DNA of 64,000 nt from HK1 sp965204915 (GTDB lineage: Bacteria; Pseudomonadota; Gammaproteobacteria; HK1), in NCBI GenBank assembly GCA_965204915.1, contig OZ242023.1:2046001-2110000 (forward strand), read 5' to 3'. The notes beneath the pieces were generated by a model. The model did not search any database and was not told the DNA's origin. It saw only the letters and a list, made by a program, of their open reading frames with translations. The first letter of the stretch is position 1; the number at the start of each line of letters is the position of its first letter. The position numbers and the translations under genes were made by a program. Positions 9,476 to 17,675 of the stretch are shown here, piece after piece.

Positions 9476-9894
9476 GACAGGTTGAAGGAAGCGAGGAAGT
9501 ACTCGCCGCCGTGTTCGTGGCGATGCTGGATGTGGCCGAAGATCGGGCGCAGCGAGACGCGCCGGTCGCCGACCTCGAACCAGAAGTCGTCGGCGTGGCG
9601 CAGCCTCGATTGGAAGACGACCTGCACGAAGCCGCCCATGCGTTCCAGCTCGTTGGCCCGGTCGGCCATCGTCGCGTGGAGGAAGCCCGCGACCTCGCGC
9701 GGCGGATCGCCGGCCGCCCTCAGCACGTCCTCGAGCCCCACCACCCGGATCCGGTGGCCGGCCGGAAACGGAAAGACCTCCTGGCGGAGCTCGCGGAGAT
9801 AATCCAGCAGGCCAAGGCGATGGGGATGCGGCGCCACCCCGCCGGCCTTCGAGGGCTGCATCATGCGCTCCTCGACGATCAGGTAGCCGGCCAT
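9472..9894 (-). CDS. 140-residue protein of unknown function between methylase and helicase
   Basis: I do not recognise this family. The protein has an N-terminal MAGYLIVEERMMQPSKAGG, a central region around FPAGHRIRVVGLEDVLRAAG, and a C-terminal half with aromatic and histidine residues (FGHIQHRHEHGGEYF). It has no membrane segment. The start ATG shares one base with the methylase stop (TGATG) and its stop overlaps the helicase start (ATGA). Such tight packing argues that it is a core subunit of the same system. In DUF499-DUF3780-DUF1156-helicase clusters described in defence islands, a small protein occupies a similar place, but I cannot show homology. Confidence 0.75.
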   Translation of the reverse strand: MAGYLIVEERMMQPSKAGGVAPHPHRLGLLDYLRELRQEVFPFPAGHRIRVVGLEDVLRAAGDPPREVAGFLHATMADRANELERMGGFVQVVFQSRLRHADDFWFEVGDRRVSLRPIFGHIQHRHEHGGEYFLASFNLS

Positions 9895-12800
9895 CAGGCC
9901 GCTCCCGCCCGGTTGAACAGCGGCGCACCCTCGATGACGGCCAGCACGCGGTCGATGGCCGCCGACCAGTCGGCCCGCTCGTCCCTCAGAAAGCGCAATC
10001 CGGCCCGAAGCGCCGCCCGCCGGCCCGGAAAACGCTCCAGCCACGGCAACACCGGCTCCCCGGCATCGGCGAGCGCGATGAGGGTGTGCAGGAGATCGAC
10101 CAGAGGCGCCGTGGCGGCGGCCGGCGCCGGATCGTCCTGGAACAGGACGCTTTGGGCGGTCTGCTCGTATGCCTTCTGCAACCGCTTCCGGGCCTCCTCC
10201 AGCCGGTCGAGGGGCTGCTTGACCTCATACGTCCGGCCGCGTCCGGTGCGGCCCCGGATGATCAGTCCGGCCTTCCTCAGATCCTCCGTGTTGACCTGCA
10301 TGGCGCGCAGGCCCTTGTTGACCTTGTCCACACCCACCTCGCCGCGCACCGGCATCAGCAGCCGCAGCCACGCATAGCTGAGGGCGTCGATGTCTTCCAG
10401 CTCCGGCGGGAGAGGCCGTTCGCGGGTGACGAGCTGATCGACGATCGCGCCGATGTCCTGCAGGGCCTTGTGCAAGGGCAGGGGGTCGCCCTCGTGGTCC
10501 AGCACGCGGCCGTAGTGGGCGCTGTAGAGCTCCAGGCACTTGCCGATGCAGACGAGGCGCACGTCCGGTTCGGGCAGCGGCTGGTTGCCGTAACGGCCTG
10601 CTTCGATGGCGGCGAGCTCGGCCCGCGCCCGGCGCCTGACCTCCTGGCGCACGCCCGCCCAGGAGCGGTCGGAGGGGATCTCCCGGCGCTTGCGGCAGAC
10701 GTGGATCAGGTCGTAGGCGACGTTTTCCTTGTCGCGAAGGGTTAATGCGGACTCCGATTCGGCGTGTATCGGATAGACAGCGGCGATCTCGAAACCGGCG
10801 CTGCAAAGAGACTGCAATAGCCCTTCCCATACCGTACCTTCCGTATCGGTGTGGTGAAATGTAAAAACAAGCAGACCATCGTTCGGAAGCCGTTGGTGAA
10901 TAGCCTCAAATACATTGCAGAGTCCAGAATAGAAATCATCTCGGCTCTTCCCTCGTATGTTGTTTTCGATAATTTCCTCTGCTTTAGGTGTCAATTCTGG
11001 TGTAAACCAGATATAACTATCTTTCAGCAGGAGACGTATCCATACATAAAAGAAATCGGAAAGTTCCGAATAGTTTACATTGCCTACATATGGTGGATCG
11101 GTGATCAATAGCTGTATTGAATCATTGGATTCATGCAGAATTTCTACAGAATCTCGGCATGTAACAGCAGCGTATTCGTCAGAAAGATGATCCACTTCGA
11201 CCTTCTCCCGCTTTCCATCTTCAACATGCCTGAATTCCCAACATTCTTTTCTGTAAGACAATCCATCCAGCATAAGCCGAAATTCTGAAATAAACGATCC
11301 TCCGGCAATCCTTTCAATGCCGAATACATTGTTCTCCGCAATTGTCGATTTGAGTTGATAGTCGTGGCGCGCGAACAACCCTGCTGCCGTCTGTCCGCCG
11401 GCAGACTTCCTGGATACACGTGCACGAGTGAACAGATTATTGGCTTCCAAGGTACTCGAAAACGCGCACAGCAACATCTCCCGGAGTTTGTCGTCCTCCT
11501 CTGCCATGACGCCATCCAGCAGTGTCGCCAGCGCCAGCAACTGCCTCGGCGCGAACATGTCATGCCAGTGGTTGTAGTGGTGTTCAAGCAGCCGGGCGGT
11601 TTCCGCACCTTTCGGAATCCTGCTTTTCGGATACGGCAGCCTCGCCCTGTTTCGATCCCAAAGACCCTCGGCACGCTGCAAATCGGCCCTGTCGCTTGCG
11701 GAGAACCGCTTGAAGAACTTGCCGTTCTTCGGCAGCAACAGGCTGTCGGGCAGCGGCGCGCATTGCGCGGCGCATTGTGCGGCGTCCTCCGCAACCTCCT
11801 CCCCGAACTCCCCGAACAACGATTCCACCGCCCCCCGTTCCCGAACGGAGTCTCGGGGCTCCAGAAAAGCCTGAATCGCATACGGCCGAACCGGAAGCCT
11901 CCGGTCCTGGGGCAGCAGACGGATGCTTTCGATGATCTTGTCGCGGTTGCCGCAGGAACACTCGAAGGCGCCGTTGGCAGGCACGTTTCCAGCGCGTGGG
12001 TCGTAGTCGTGCCCGCACGCCGGACAGCGCACCGCCTCGTCCGGCAGCGCCCCGCGCCACTGCCATACGGCCTCGCAGGCCGGACACAGCAGTACGGTCA
12101 AGGAGACCTTCTTTCGCTCCTTCTTCCTGTCCCACGGGACCTGCACACGCACGTCGTCATCGCAATGGGGACAATGCACCGACACCAGCGTCGGATTCCG
12201 CCGCCCGCGCCCTTTCGGCTTCTCCGGCTCCGGCGCATACGTCCACACCTGATGCGGCCGGCCCTCGCCGGCGCTGCCCCGCGGGCTGCTCACCATCATC
12301 GCGGTATCCGCGATCAGCGATGCAGGCTCGACCTCCCAATCGAAGCGCTTCCTGCATCGCGGGCACGACACGTCGCGGTGGTAGCGGACCGACAGGGTCT
12401 TGTGCGCGACGAGCCAGTCCTTGAACAGCGGCACCTCGCGCTTGCAGGTCGGGTCGGTGCAGACCGCGTGCTTGACCCAGAAGGTGTAGATGACGTCCGC
12501 TTCCACGTCCGGCGCAACCTTCGTCCGGTACAGCCCGAGCAAGGACTCGCGCAACGGGGCGCCGCCGTTCCAGGCCACGGGCCGCGTCGCCAGCCGCTCG
12601 AAGGCGTCTTGCAGCGCCTCCGGATCCACCGGCTCGATCTCGGTCTTGACGATGAACCAGGCGACGGGATTGAGGTCGATGCCGATGACCCGGCACCCCA
12701 GCCGAAGCGCCTCCACCACCGTCGTTCCGCCGCCCATGAACGGATCGAGCACGACCTTGCCGGCGGTCTCCGGATCGTCGCCGTGGTTGCGGTAGAACTC

Positions 12801-13028
12801 CTCCATGAGATCGACGGGCGTGCCGTCGGGCTTCCAGGCCGGCTTCAGCGCCCCCAGCAGGATCGCCCGGAACACGCACGACGCCCGCCGCGCGAACCAC
12901 TTGTGCATCTGGTAGATGGGCTTGAAGCTGTTGCGCTCCGGCTGCGCCAGACGGTTGATCTCGACGATGGGAAAGCCCACCTCGATGGCGCGCGGCACGT
13001 TGCCGGGATTGTCGGTAGAGACAGCCAA
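9894..13028 (-). CDS. DUF1156/COG1743-type adenine-specific DNA methylase with zinc ribbons (PglX-like)
   Basis: A 1044-residue methyltransferase. The N-terminus (FPIVEINRLAQPERN, then HKWFARRAS) is typical of DUF1156. An SAM-binding DPFMGGGTT motif is at residues 95-103. The catalytic DPPY motif is near residue 641, giving a permuted, beta-class-like order. Between them lie about six Cys-x2-Cys pairs (for example CPRC, CPHC, CPACE, CPACG), matching the zinc-ribbon COG1743 family used as PglXI in type 3 BREX. The start is TTG eight bases after the PIN gene stop; no in-frame ATG occurs for about 40 codons. Positions 10740-11420 are strikingly AT-rich compared with both sides, suggesting a recombined central domain that includes DPPY. 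Confidence 0.88.
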   Translation of the reverse strand: MAVSTDNPGNVPRAIEVGFPIVEINRLAQPERNSFKPIYQMHKWFARRASCVFRAILLGALKPAWKPDGTPVDLMEEFYRNHGDDPETAGKVVLDPFMGGGTTVVEALRLGCRVIGIDLNPVAWFIVKTEIEPVDPEALQDAFERLATRPVAWNGGAPLRESLLGLYRTKVAPDVEADVIYTFWVKHAVCTDPTCKREVPLFKDWLVAHKTLSVRYHRDVSCPRCRKRFDWEVEPASLIADTAMMVSSPRGSAGEGRPHQVWTYAPEPEKPKGRGRRNPTLVSVHCPHCDDDVRVQVPWDRKKERKKVSLTVLLCPACEAVWQWRGALPDEAVRCPACGHDYDPRAGNVPANGAFECSCGNRDKIIESIRLLPQDRRLPVRPYAIQAFLEPRDSVRERGAVESLFGEFGEEVAEDAAQCAAQCAPLPDSLLLPKNGKFFKRFSASDRADLQRAEGLWDRNRARLPYPKSRIPKGAETARLLEHHYNHWHDMFAPRQLLALATLLDGVMAEEDDKLREMLLCAFSSTLEANNLFTRARVSRKSAGGQTAAGLFARHDYQLKSTIAENNVFGIERIAGGSFISEFRLMLDGLSYRKECWEFRHVEDGKREKVEVDHLSDEYAAVTCRDSVEILHESNDSIQLLITDPPYVGNVNYSELSDFFYVWIRLLLKDSYIWFTPELTPKAEEIIENNIRGKSRDDFYSGLCNVFEAIHQRLPNDGLLVFTFHHTDTEGTVWEGLLQSLCSAGFEIAAVYPIHAESESALTLRDKENVAYDLIHVCRKRREIPSDRSWAGVRQEVRRRARAELAAIEAGRYGNQPLPEPDVRLVCIGKCLELYSAHYGRVLDHEGDPLPLHKALQDIGAIVDQLVTRERPLPPELEDIDALSYAWLRLLMPVRGEVGVDKVNKGLRAMQVNTEDLRKAGLIIRGRTGRGRTYEVKQPLDRLEEARKRLQKAYEQTAQSVLFQDDPAPAAATAPLVDLLHTLIALADAGEPVLPWLERFPGRRAALRAGLRFLRDERADWSAAIDRVLAVIEGAPLFNRAGAA
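10735..11420. other. AT-rich block within the methylase gene
   Basis: By hand count 10921-11040 contains 48 G or C in 120 bases (40 percent), against roughly two-thirds on both sides. The reading frame stays open through the block. It contains the DPPY catalytic motif and much of what is likely to be the DNA-contacting region. The edges appear within a few tens of bases. This looks like allelic or horizontal replacement of one domain. Confidence 0.7.
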
Positions 13029-13036
13029 GGACTTTC

Positions 13037-13543
13037 TCAGAGGCGAAGATCGCTGGGAGCGAATACGGTGACTTCCTCGACGGACCGCAACCCCTTGTCG
13101 CTCGACACCAGAGCGTCGGCCTCCAATCGAACGGCCACCGCCAGAACAACCGAGTCGTTGGTAAGCAGTCCGTATCGTCTCTGCAAGGCGAATGCCGATT
13201 GCAGAAGATCATCCTGCGTGCAGCTCTCGAACCGGAGACCAAGATCGAGCAAGTTTCGCACCTTCGACTGGTACAAGCTCAGACCGCAGATGATCTCCGG
13301 CTTCCCGGCCAGGCGTGCCGCCGGATTGCCGCCCAAGCTCCCGTGCTTCATGGCGGCTTCCGCAAGCATCAACCGGTGGGTGAGCTCCTGCCAGACGGTC
13401 TGGGGCAATACGCCCGTAATCTCGCCCTTGGAGCAACGCCGCAGAAGACGCTGCGCCTGGCCGGACACCCCCTGCTCCGCGTACACCAACACGTTCGTGT
13501 CGATGACGCACAGGCTGCCGGCGGGAATGTCGTCGAGATTCAC
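13037..13543 (-). CDS. PIN-domain toxin, VapC-like
   Basis: A 168-residue PIN-domain ribonuclease. The first acidic residue is in VIDTNVL (D15), a mid-protein glutamate lies in VWQELTHR, and the C-terminal acidic pair sits in LTNDSVVLA and SSDKGL. This set of three to four acidic residues binds metal in VapC toxins. The start is GTG, overlapping the antitoxin stop as GTGA, so translation is coupled. The protein is slightly longer than the usual 130-140 residues. The pair lies directly upstream of the methylase gene, with 8 bases between, so it may share its transcript. Confidence 0.85.
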   Translation of the reverse strand: MNLDDIPAGSLCVIDTNVLVYAEQGVSGQAQRLLRRCSKGEITGVLPQTVWQELTHRLMLAEAAMKHGSLGGNPAARLAGKPEIICGLSLYQSKVRNLLDLGLRFESCTQDDLLQSAFALQRRYGLLTNDSVVLAVAVRLEADALVSSDKGLRSVEEVTVFAPSDLRL

Positions 13544-13782
13544 AGGTCCCAGGCATCCGCGCGCAGGATCTCGCGAAGCTGCTCGGGCGAGACCCGTATC
13601 GGCTGCTCGCAGAACGACCTGTAGGCCGCCTCCCGCCGGTCGGGCGCCGGCAACTTCTCGGTCAGGTACCGGTCCAGGGCATCCTGGATCAAGTCGCTCA
13701 ACGGCCGCTCCTCGTCAGCGGCCTGACGCCTGGCCCGGCGCAGGACGTCGGCCTCGATGGCGGTCCCGATTTTCTGTTTCAT
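13540..13782 (-). CDS. Ribbon-helix-helix-like antitoxin
   Basis: An 80-residue protein. The N-terminus (KQKIGTAIEADVLRRARR) and the following PLSDLIQDALDRYL resemble a ribbon-helix-helix DNA-binding domain, which binds the promoter and, through its tail, the toxin. The C-terminal half would neutralise the PIN protein. I chose the ATG preceded by GGGAAAC; the open frame runs further upstream but lacks a good site. The stop overlaps the GTG of the toxin gene. Autoregulation of the pair is known for such families and is assumed here. Confidence 0.8.
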   Translation of the reverse strand: MKQKIGTAIEADVLRRARRQAADEERPLSDLIQDALDRYLTEKLPAPDRREAAYRSFCEQPIRVSPEQLREILRADAWDL

Positions 13783-14665
13783 GCGTGTTTCCCGTTTCAG
13801 CCTCGATCGGCAAAGAATTTCCAGCGAGATTCGATGGAAGCGAACCCCGATTGCTGGACCGGCCGATGCCGTCCTCCGCCCCCCAACCCGGCATAGCCGG
13901 AACCAGGCGCCTGTCATGAACCTGGGAGCGCAGGCGTCCCGTGAACGGCATATAATTCATTGTTTTATTGATGTATTCAATCATTTCCCACTTCCATATC
14001 CCACACTCCAAAGCGGTATCGGATGGATATGGATAGTAGCGGACGGGCGAGGATTCGCCTATCGACAGTTTGGTCCATCGACGGCAGGCCCACCGTCTGA
14101 TGTGAAGTGACTCGTCAAGTTGCCGTATCGTCACTCGAAGTCGCCTCCCTCAACAGGCCAGGGTCAGGGTGCGGTCGGCATCATTCGCGATGGTGGGTCC
14201 CTAGAAACAGCACGCACGCAGTCAAGCGGGACGCCTCAGACATCCACTTCGATCCGGGGCACGAGTTCCTCCGCATCCGCTACCGCATCGACAGCGTGCT
14301 GCGCCAGAGCCGCAGCCTGTGTGCAACCACACGAAATCTGTCCGTTTGGACAGTATTCTTGTGGTTTGAGATTAGGACAGCATTAGTGTGGATTTCCGTC
14401 ACCACGGCCGCAACCCGTTGTTTTTCAATACATGGCAGTTTCTCCGCTAGACTCATCGGTAGTGGCACCTTCACGATCTGCAGGCCGCTCGCTGTTATGG
14501 TCGCGGGTGCCCGTTCAGGAGAGTGTGACCCGGCTGTGGTCTACGGGCTGGCGCGGGCGCTGGTGATGGTTCTGATGGCCTGTGCTCGGCGCTCGGGGGG
14601 ACGATCGAGGTGATGCGTGTCTTTCTTCTTCGCAAAGGTGAGACTACTTTCCACCAAAAGATGGG
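13783..14665. other. Degraded region between the toxin-antitoxin pair and the inserted block
   Basis: No intact gene is visible. It contains a fragment of a GspE-type ATPase (listed separately) and a 6-base stem with a 4-base loop, CTGTCC at 14338-14343 and GGACAG at 14348-14353, possibly an insertion-sequence end. AT content rises near 13950-14000. Confidence 0.5.
14211..14322 (+). pseudogene. Fragment of a GspE/PilB-type secretion ATPase
   Basis: In one plus-strand frame the sequence encodes KRDASDIHFDPG followed by FLRIRYRIDSVLRQ. This is the conserved start of the GspE/PilB ATPase core, where family members read ASDIHFEP and LRIRYRIDGVLR. Only about 37 codons of similarity exist, with nothing of the Walker motifs. 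I read it as a stray remnant of a type II secretion or type IV pilus gene. Confidence 0.65.
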
Positions 14666-15340
14666 TTAGCTCCACCATCCCTTGAGCAGAGCTACGCCTG
14701 CTAATCCGATCCCAATTAGTGCCAGTGTGATTGCAATCCTGTTCCGGCTTGCCGATGCTTTCTCGTGCTCCTGTATTGTTTCCAGTGTCTTCTTCCCTTC
14801 TGTTTCCGTCCTCCTCAGCGCCTCCTCCCAGCCTTTCACTTCCATTTCTGTTTGCTCTGCTTTCGTTCCGAACTTTTCTGCACCCGTTATTGTGTTCCTT
14901 ATCTCTCTTTCTTTTTGTGGTCTCTCCTCCGATTCGTTCTCGTACCACCCTAGCCCCTCTGCTATTTTTCATAGATTTCTATGCTCCGCAACTAGTTTCT
15001 CTCCCTTCCTTATTACCTTGTTACCCTTCCTTATTGCCTCTTTCAGTTTCGTGTTCCTGAGCGCTATTGCTTGCTCCGCGGCAGCCACTGTCCATACTGA
15101 TCCTTCTCCCCGCATTATTGTTTCTACGAGCCTTCGTATCTCTCCTAATTCTTCGCCCACCTCTTCCAGTCTCTCCTTGTCTTTCACCCACTTCTCTATC
15201 TCCTTCTCCAGTCTTTCTGCCGCGCTTGTGAGTCCCTGCAGTGTTCTGTATTTTCCGTAATATGTGGTTGTATCGCTCGTGGGCTCCACACGTCCTCCCT
15301 CGGTCCTTCCGTCTCCTTCGTTTCCGTTCTTATTCTTCAT
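14666..15340 (-). pseudogene. Coiled-coil tail-anchored membrane protein interrupted by an in-frame TGA
   Basis: The reading frame runs 123 codons from MKNKNGNEG to a TGA at 14971-14969. It then continues in the same frame for about 100 codons to a TAA. The first part is charged and helical (heptad-like RLEKEIEKWVKDKERLEEV). The second part (from KIAEGLGWYENESEE) is also helical and ends in a clear membrane anchor, RIAITLALIGIGLAGVALL, then KGWWS. The continuity of style across the TGA suggests one gene of about 224 codons with a nonsense mutation. Readthrough or a genuine two-gene arrangement are less likely alternatives. G+C is about half, lower than the window average. I do not recognise the family. 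Confidence 0.6.
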
Positions 15341-15343
15341 CTT

Positions 15344-15472
15344 TCAATCCTTTGGTACCGCGTTCGTCTTTCCTTGCGGCCCTGGTGCATTGCCCCTGCC
15401 TCCACCGGAACCGTTACTCGTCATTCCCCGTTCTCTGCCGTCTGTCCACCCAATTTTCCCCCTGCTCTTCAT
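15344..15472 (-). CDS. Short Gly-rich hydrophilic ORF
   Basis: A 42-codon ORF (MKSRGKIGWTDGRERG start) whose ATG overlaps the stop of the preceding frame as ATGA. Its stop lies 3 bases before the start of the coiled-coil gene. No domain is visible. The packing between neighbours is the only support for it being translated. Confidence 0.3.
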   Translation of the reverse strand: MKSRGKIGWTDGRERGMTSNGSGGGRGNAPGPQGKTNAVPKD

Positions 15473-15762
15473 TCTTTCCATCTCATGGGGGGCCGGTGCC
15501 CCTTGGCCCTGCGTGCTTGAGTACTCGCTGAGTACTTGAACGAGCCGACGTACCATGTCCCCTGTTCCGGACCGCTTCCCCTGTGGCTGGATTCGCATCC
15601 CCGCGCGTTTGCGAGGCGGGTCTCCTCTGCCTGCGCTACGCTCTTCGAGTAGTGCGTCCACCCCTCCACCTTCCATTCGCTTTTTCGTCGGGCTAGGTCT
15701 CTGCGCGATCCCGATTCGACAAGCCATTTGCTCGTCCTTTGCGTAACGCCGTCCAGTTGCCG
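15469..15762 (-). CDS. Unrecognised ORF without a standard start, possibly 5'-truncated
   Basis: An open frame of 97 sense codons between two stops. Its composition looks protein-like: tryptophans and tyrosines are spread along it (SKWLVESGSRRDLARR, WYVGSFKYSAST). There is no ATG until codon 32, and the 5' edge abuts the HNH pseudogene. It may be a gene that lost its start, or may begin at CTG. No function can be suggested. Confidence 0.3.
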   Translation of the reverse strand, partial: RQLDGVTQRTSKWLVESGSRRDLARRKSEWKVEGWTHYSKSVAQAEETRLANARGCESSHRGSGPEQGTWYVGSFKYSASTQARRAKGHRPPMRWKE

Positions 15763-15813
15763 CTATCCCCATATGCGGTGTGTTCGCTCTGTCTCAACCT
15801 CTATCCGTGGTGG

Positions 15814-16347
15814 TTATTCGCAGTCCACCCCGTCCCCGTCCCGCATGAACCGGTAGCCGGATGCTCCCGGCGCACCGGTGCGATGCCGTGCTGCCGTGCC
15901 TCCTTGCACGTGATTCTCCCGTTCCCGTTCGTGTCCCACCGGCTCAGCGCGTCGCCTGTGGTTGGTGCCTCCGCGCTCGGTGTTGGTTCGGCCACTTGCG
16001 CCTGCCCTTCGGCCACGACCATCTCGGTCGATCTGCACCCCGACAGAACCGCTTCCAGCGCCCGGGCCTCCCGGGCGTCCACGCTCAGCCCGTACTTCCG
16101 CTTCACCGCGACAACCCGGCCCGCGAACCAGCAGCGGTTCATCCCCAGCATCCACTCGCCCGCGTCCTTCCCGCTCTTACGGTGCCGGTTCACCGCGGGC
16201 GCAGCCAGCGTCAGGTTCAGCAGGTCGGACGCGAACCGGCGCTTCGTGGCCGCGCCTGCGGCGCACAGGCCGCTGTCGTGGGCCTCCGATGTCGCGACCA
16301 TGTGTTCGATGTCCGTCCCCCGCTGCCTGCTGAAGTACCGGCCCTGT
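15814..16347 (-). pseudogene. 3' part of an HNH (DUF1524-like) endonuclease with excalibur domain
   Basis: This is the C-terminal part of a secreted nuclease family. GRYFSRQRGTDIEHMV carries the first catalytic histidine, followed by AHDSGLC, SDLLNLTL and NRHRKSGKDAGEW. A serine/threonine linker and an excalibur calcium-binding motif (DTNGNGRITCKEAR) follow. No start codon precedes the core. The missing N-terminal part lies beyond the 875-bp cassette (17223-17444). Near 15856 one base is missing: restoring it turns HPATGSCG into HPAYRFMRDGDGVDCE and a stop at 15814, the normal end of the family. So the gene is broken twice. Confidence 0.8.
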
Positions 16348-16391
16348 AGGTAGTGGGTCAGATTAAGCGGGTGGGGGATGTCCTCTCTGGT

Positions 16392-16853
16392 CTACCGGCT
16401 CAACGTCACTGACCCCGTCAGGCCGTGATACACCATCGTGTGGTGCGCCAGCAGGTCCCTGCCGATGATGGCTTTCTGGCCGAATCCACCGCCCATCAAG
16501 TCCAGCCCGGCGAACAGGCCCGTTATGACGAATTGGATTGACGGTATGCACATCTGTCCCATATAGAAATTGGTCATCTGCTGACCATGCACTCCGCCCA
16601 TCATCTGTCGATCCACCATCGGCAGATGTAGTGCTTCAGCCAGCCTCCAGTCGATGCAGCAGGTCCCCGCACCTGTGTCCACGAGGGCGGGGTGTTCGTC
16701 TCTAGGGATGTTTGGCCGCGTTGTTGATGTATGCCGATGCAAGGGGTCGAAGCCTATCTCCACCGGGATAGTGGGGCCGAAGTGCGCCAACAACGCCTGC
16801 GGGGTTTCGCCCCCCGCCTCCGGGTATAACCATCCGCATTGCCCTTCAGGCAT
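16392..16853 (-). CDS. Retropepsin-like aspartic protease
   Basis: A 153-residue single-lobed aspartic protease. The catalytic motif is LVDTGAGTCCID and the second conserved element is AIIGRDLL, as in retropepsin-type bacterial proteases that work as dimers. No signal peptide is visible, so it is probably cytoplasmic. The start ATG (MPEGQCGWLY) has GGGGTG upstream and overlaps the end of the preceding 80-codon gene by 8 bases. Both genes lie in the 875-bp cassette. Whether it processes a partner or is a selfish cargo gene is unknown. Confidence 0.8.
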   Translation of the reverse strand: MPEGQCGWLYPEAGGETPQALLAHFGPTIPVEIGFDPLHRHTSTTRPNIPRDEHPALVDTGAGTCCIDWRLAEALHLPMVDRQMMGGVHGQQMTNFYMGQMCIPSIQFVITGLFAGLDLMGGGFGQKAIIGRDLLAHHTMVYHGLTGSVTLSR

Positions 16854-17088
16854 GGAGCACCCCTTGCACGGCGCAAGTCGGGAGCGGCTGCATCGCGATC
16901 CCAACTTGTCGGATAAGGTACGGACCCTCCCCGAAGCGCTCTACCGCGTCCTCCCCGGCGCTCTCGAAAGACGGGTATGTCCCCACCAGCTTGCCATTGT
17001 GCACCACTGCCCACTTGCCAAAGTGGTCAGCCTCTAGCTGATGTTTCATACTCTCGAATGCCTCGATTTCTTGGCTCAGTGTTCTCAT
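16846..17088 (-). CDS. Small protein partner of the retropepsin-like protease
   Basis: An 80-residue protein. A core around FGKWAVVHNGKLVGTY, SFESAGEDAVERFG and GPYLIRQVG resembles DUF5678-like small proteins that I associate with upstream neighbours of aspartic protease genes; this is from memory and not checked. A strong ribosome site, GGAGG, lies 8 bases before the ATG. It overlaps the protease gene, so the two are probably made together. Confidence 0.75.
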   Translation of the reverse strand: MRTLSQEIEAFESMKHQLEADHFGKWAVVHNGKLVGTYPSFESAGEDAVERFGEGPYLIRQVGIAMQPLPTCAVQGVLHA

Positions 17089-17222
17089 TGGTGTTGCCTC
17101 CGTGGTGCACCTTCCTTGGTGTCCTGCCCAAGATGGGTGTCCCGTTACCCTATTGTCTCTCCGCTCCCTCTGTAACAGGCTGTCCTCTTCGGTACTAGGC
17201 CAGTTTCAAACTAACCCCTCAC

Positions 17223-17444
17223 CCCTGTGTACGGGCTGTACACCTGCCCGCCCATGTTGGCGATAATGTGCGCCTTGACCGACTGGGAATACGGGTAATC
17301 CTCGCGGTCGTACCGCGCGCAACGGTGTTCGGGGGCGACGCTCAGGCCTCGGCAAGTTCCATCCGCCTTGACTGTCCCCGTTGCGGCCAGCGCCATCAGG
17401 GTGACGTCCGCCGCAAATCCCGCTCGCTGGATGGATGGTCTCAT
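17223..17444 (-). pseudogene. 5' part of the interrupted HNH/excalibur endonuclease
   Basis: Starts at an ATG (MRPSIQRAGF) preceded by GAGAGACC, with a weak signal-peptide-like stretch. Then comes TCRGLSVAPEHRCARYDRED and YPYSQSVKAHIIANMGGQVYSPYTG, the conserved N-terminal part of this nuclease family. The frame then runs into the cassette end and stops within five codons. The rest of the gene is at 15814-16347. The reading frame is also open upstream to 17675. Confidence 0.75.
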
Positions 17445-17675
17445 CCCGGTCTCTCTACCCCGTGAATTCGCCTGTCCTCGCTGTCCCTGCCGGTGCTCGC
17501 CGGCGCAGTCCCGCTCCATCCCTCTGATGTACTCGTTGTCGATTCGCTCAATCGCGCGCTGGACTTGGTCCTTGGTGACCGTCGGGAAGTCGCTAAGGAG
17601 TCCGGCCAAAATTATCTTTCGGTCTGCATGGTCGAGATAACGCAACATTCCGATCACTGGGGAAGGATCTGTCAT
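17445..17675 (-). other. Upstream in-frame ORF fused to the HNH fragment
   Basis: The frame of the HNH fragment is open further upstream to an ATG, adding MTDPSPVIGMLRYLDHADRK and LSDFPTVTKDQVQRAIERI. This looks like a helical protein and not like the nuclease family. It may be a small gene that lost its stop codon, or a shared transcript unit. Its ATG overlaps the stop of an upstream 82-codon frame (ATGA). No function can be named. Confidence 0.35.

Larger units (their letters stand above)
16348..17222. mobile_element. 875-bp cassette carrying a protease gene pair, inserted in the HNH gene
   Basis: The HNH gene is split cleanly. The same six bases, CCCTGT, abut both edges (16342-16347 and 17223-17228), as a target-site duplication would. 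The ends are imperfect inverted repeats: the left end reads GGGTCAGATTAA and the right end, on the other strand, GGGTTAGTTTGAA. Inside are only two genes, a small protein and a retropepsin-like protease, with no transposase. This fits a non-autonomous transposable unit with cargo. After removal of the cassette and one repeat copy, the two nuclease halves lie side by side with a one-base frame offset. Confidence 0.65.

Noticed and set aside
6317..9802. A very long plus-strand frame of 1161 codons
   Set aside because: It lies antisense to the helicase, which has all SNF2 motifs. The long opposite frame follows from high G+C at third positions.
11355..13919. A long plus-strand frame over the methylase
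   Set aside because: Antisense to DPPY, DPFMGGGTT and the zinc-ribbon cysteines of the methylase.
14969..14971. TGA as a selenocysteine codon
   Set aside because: No selenoprotein-like context or stem-loop of the right kind is evident, and the protein is not a redox type. A nonsense mutation is simpler.
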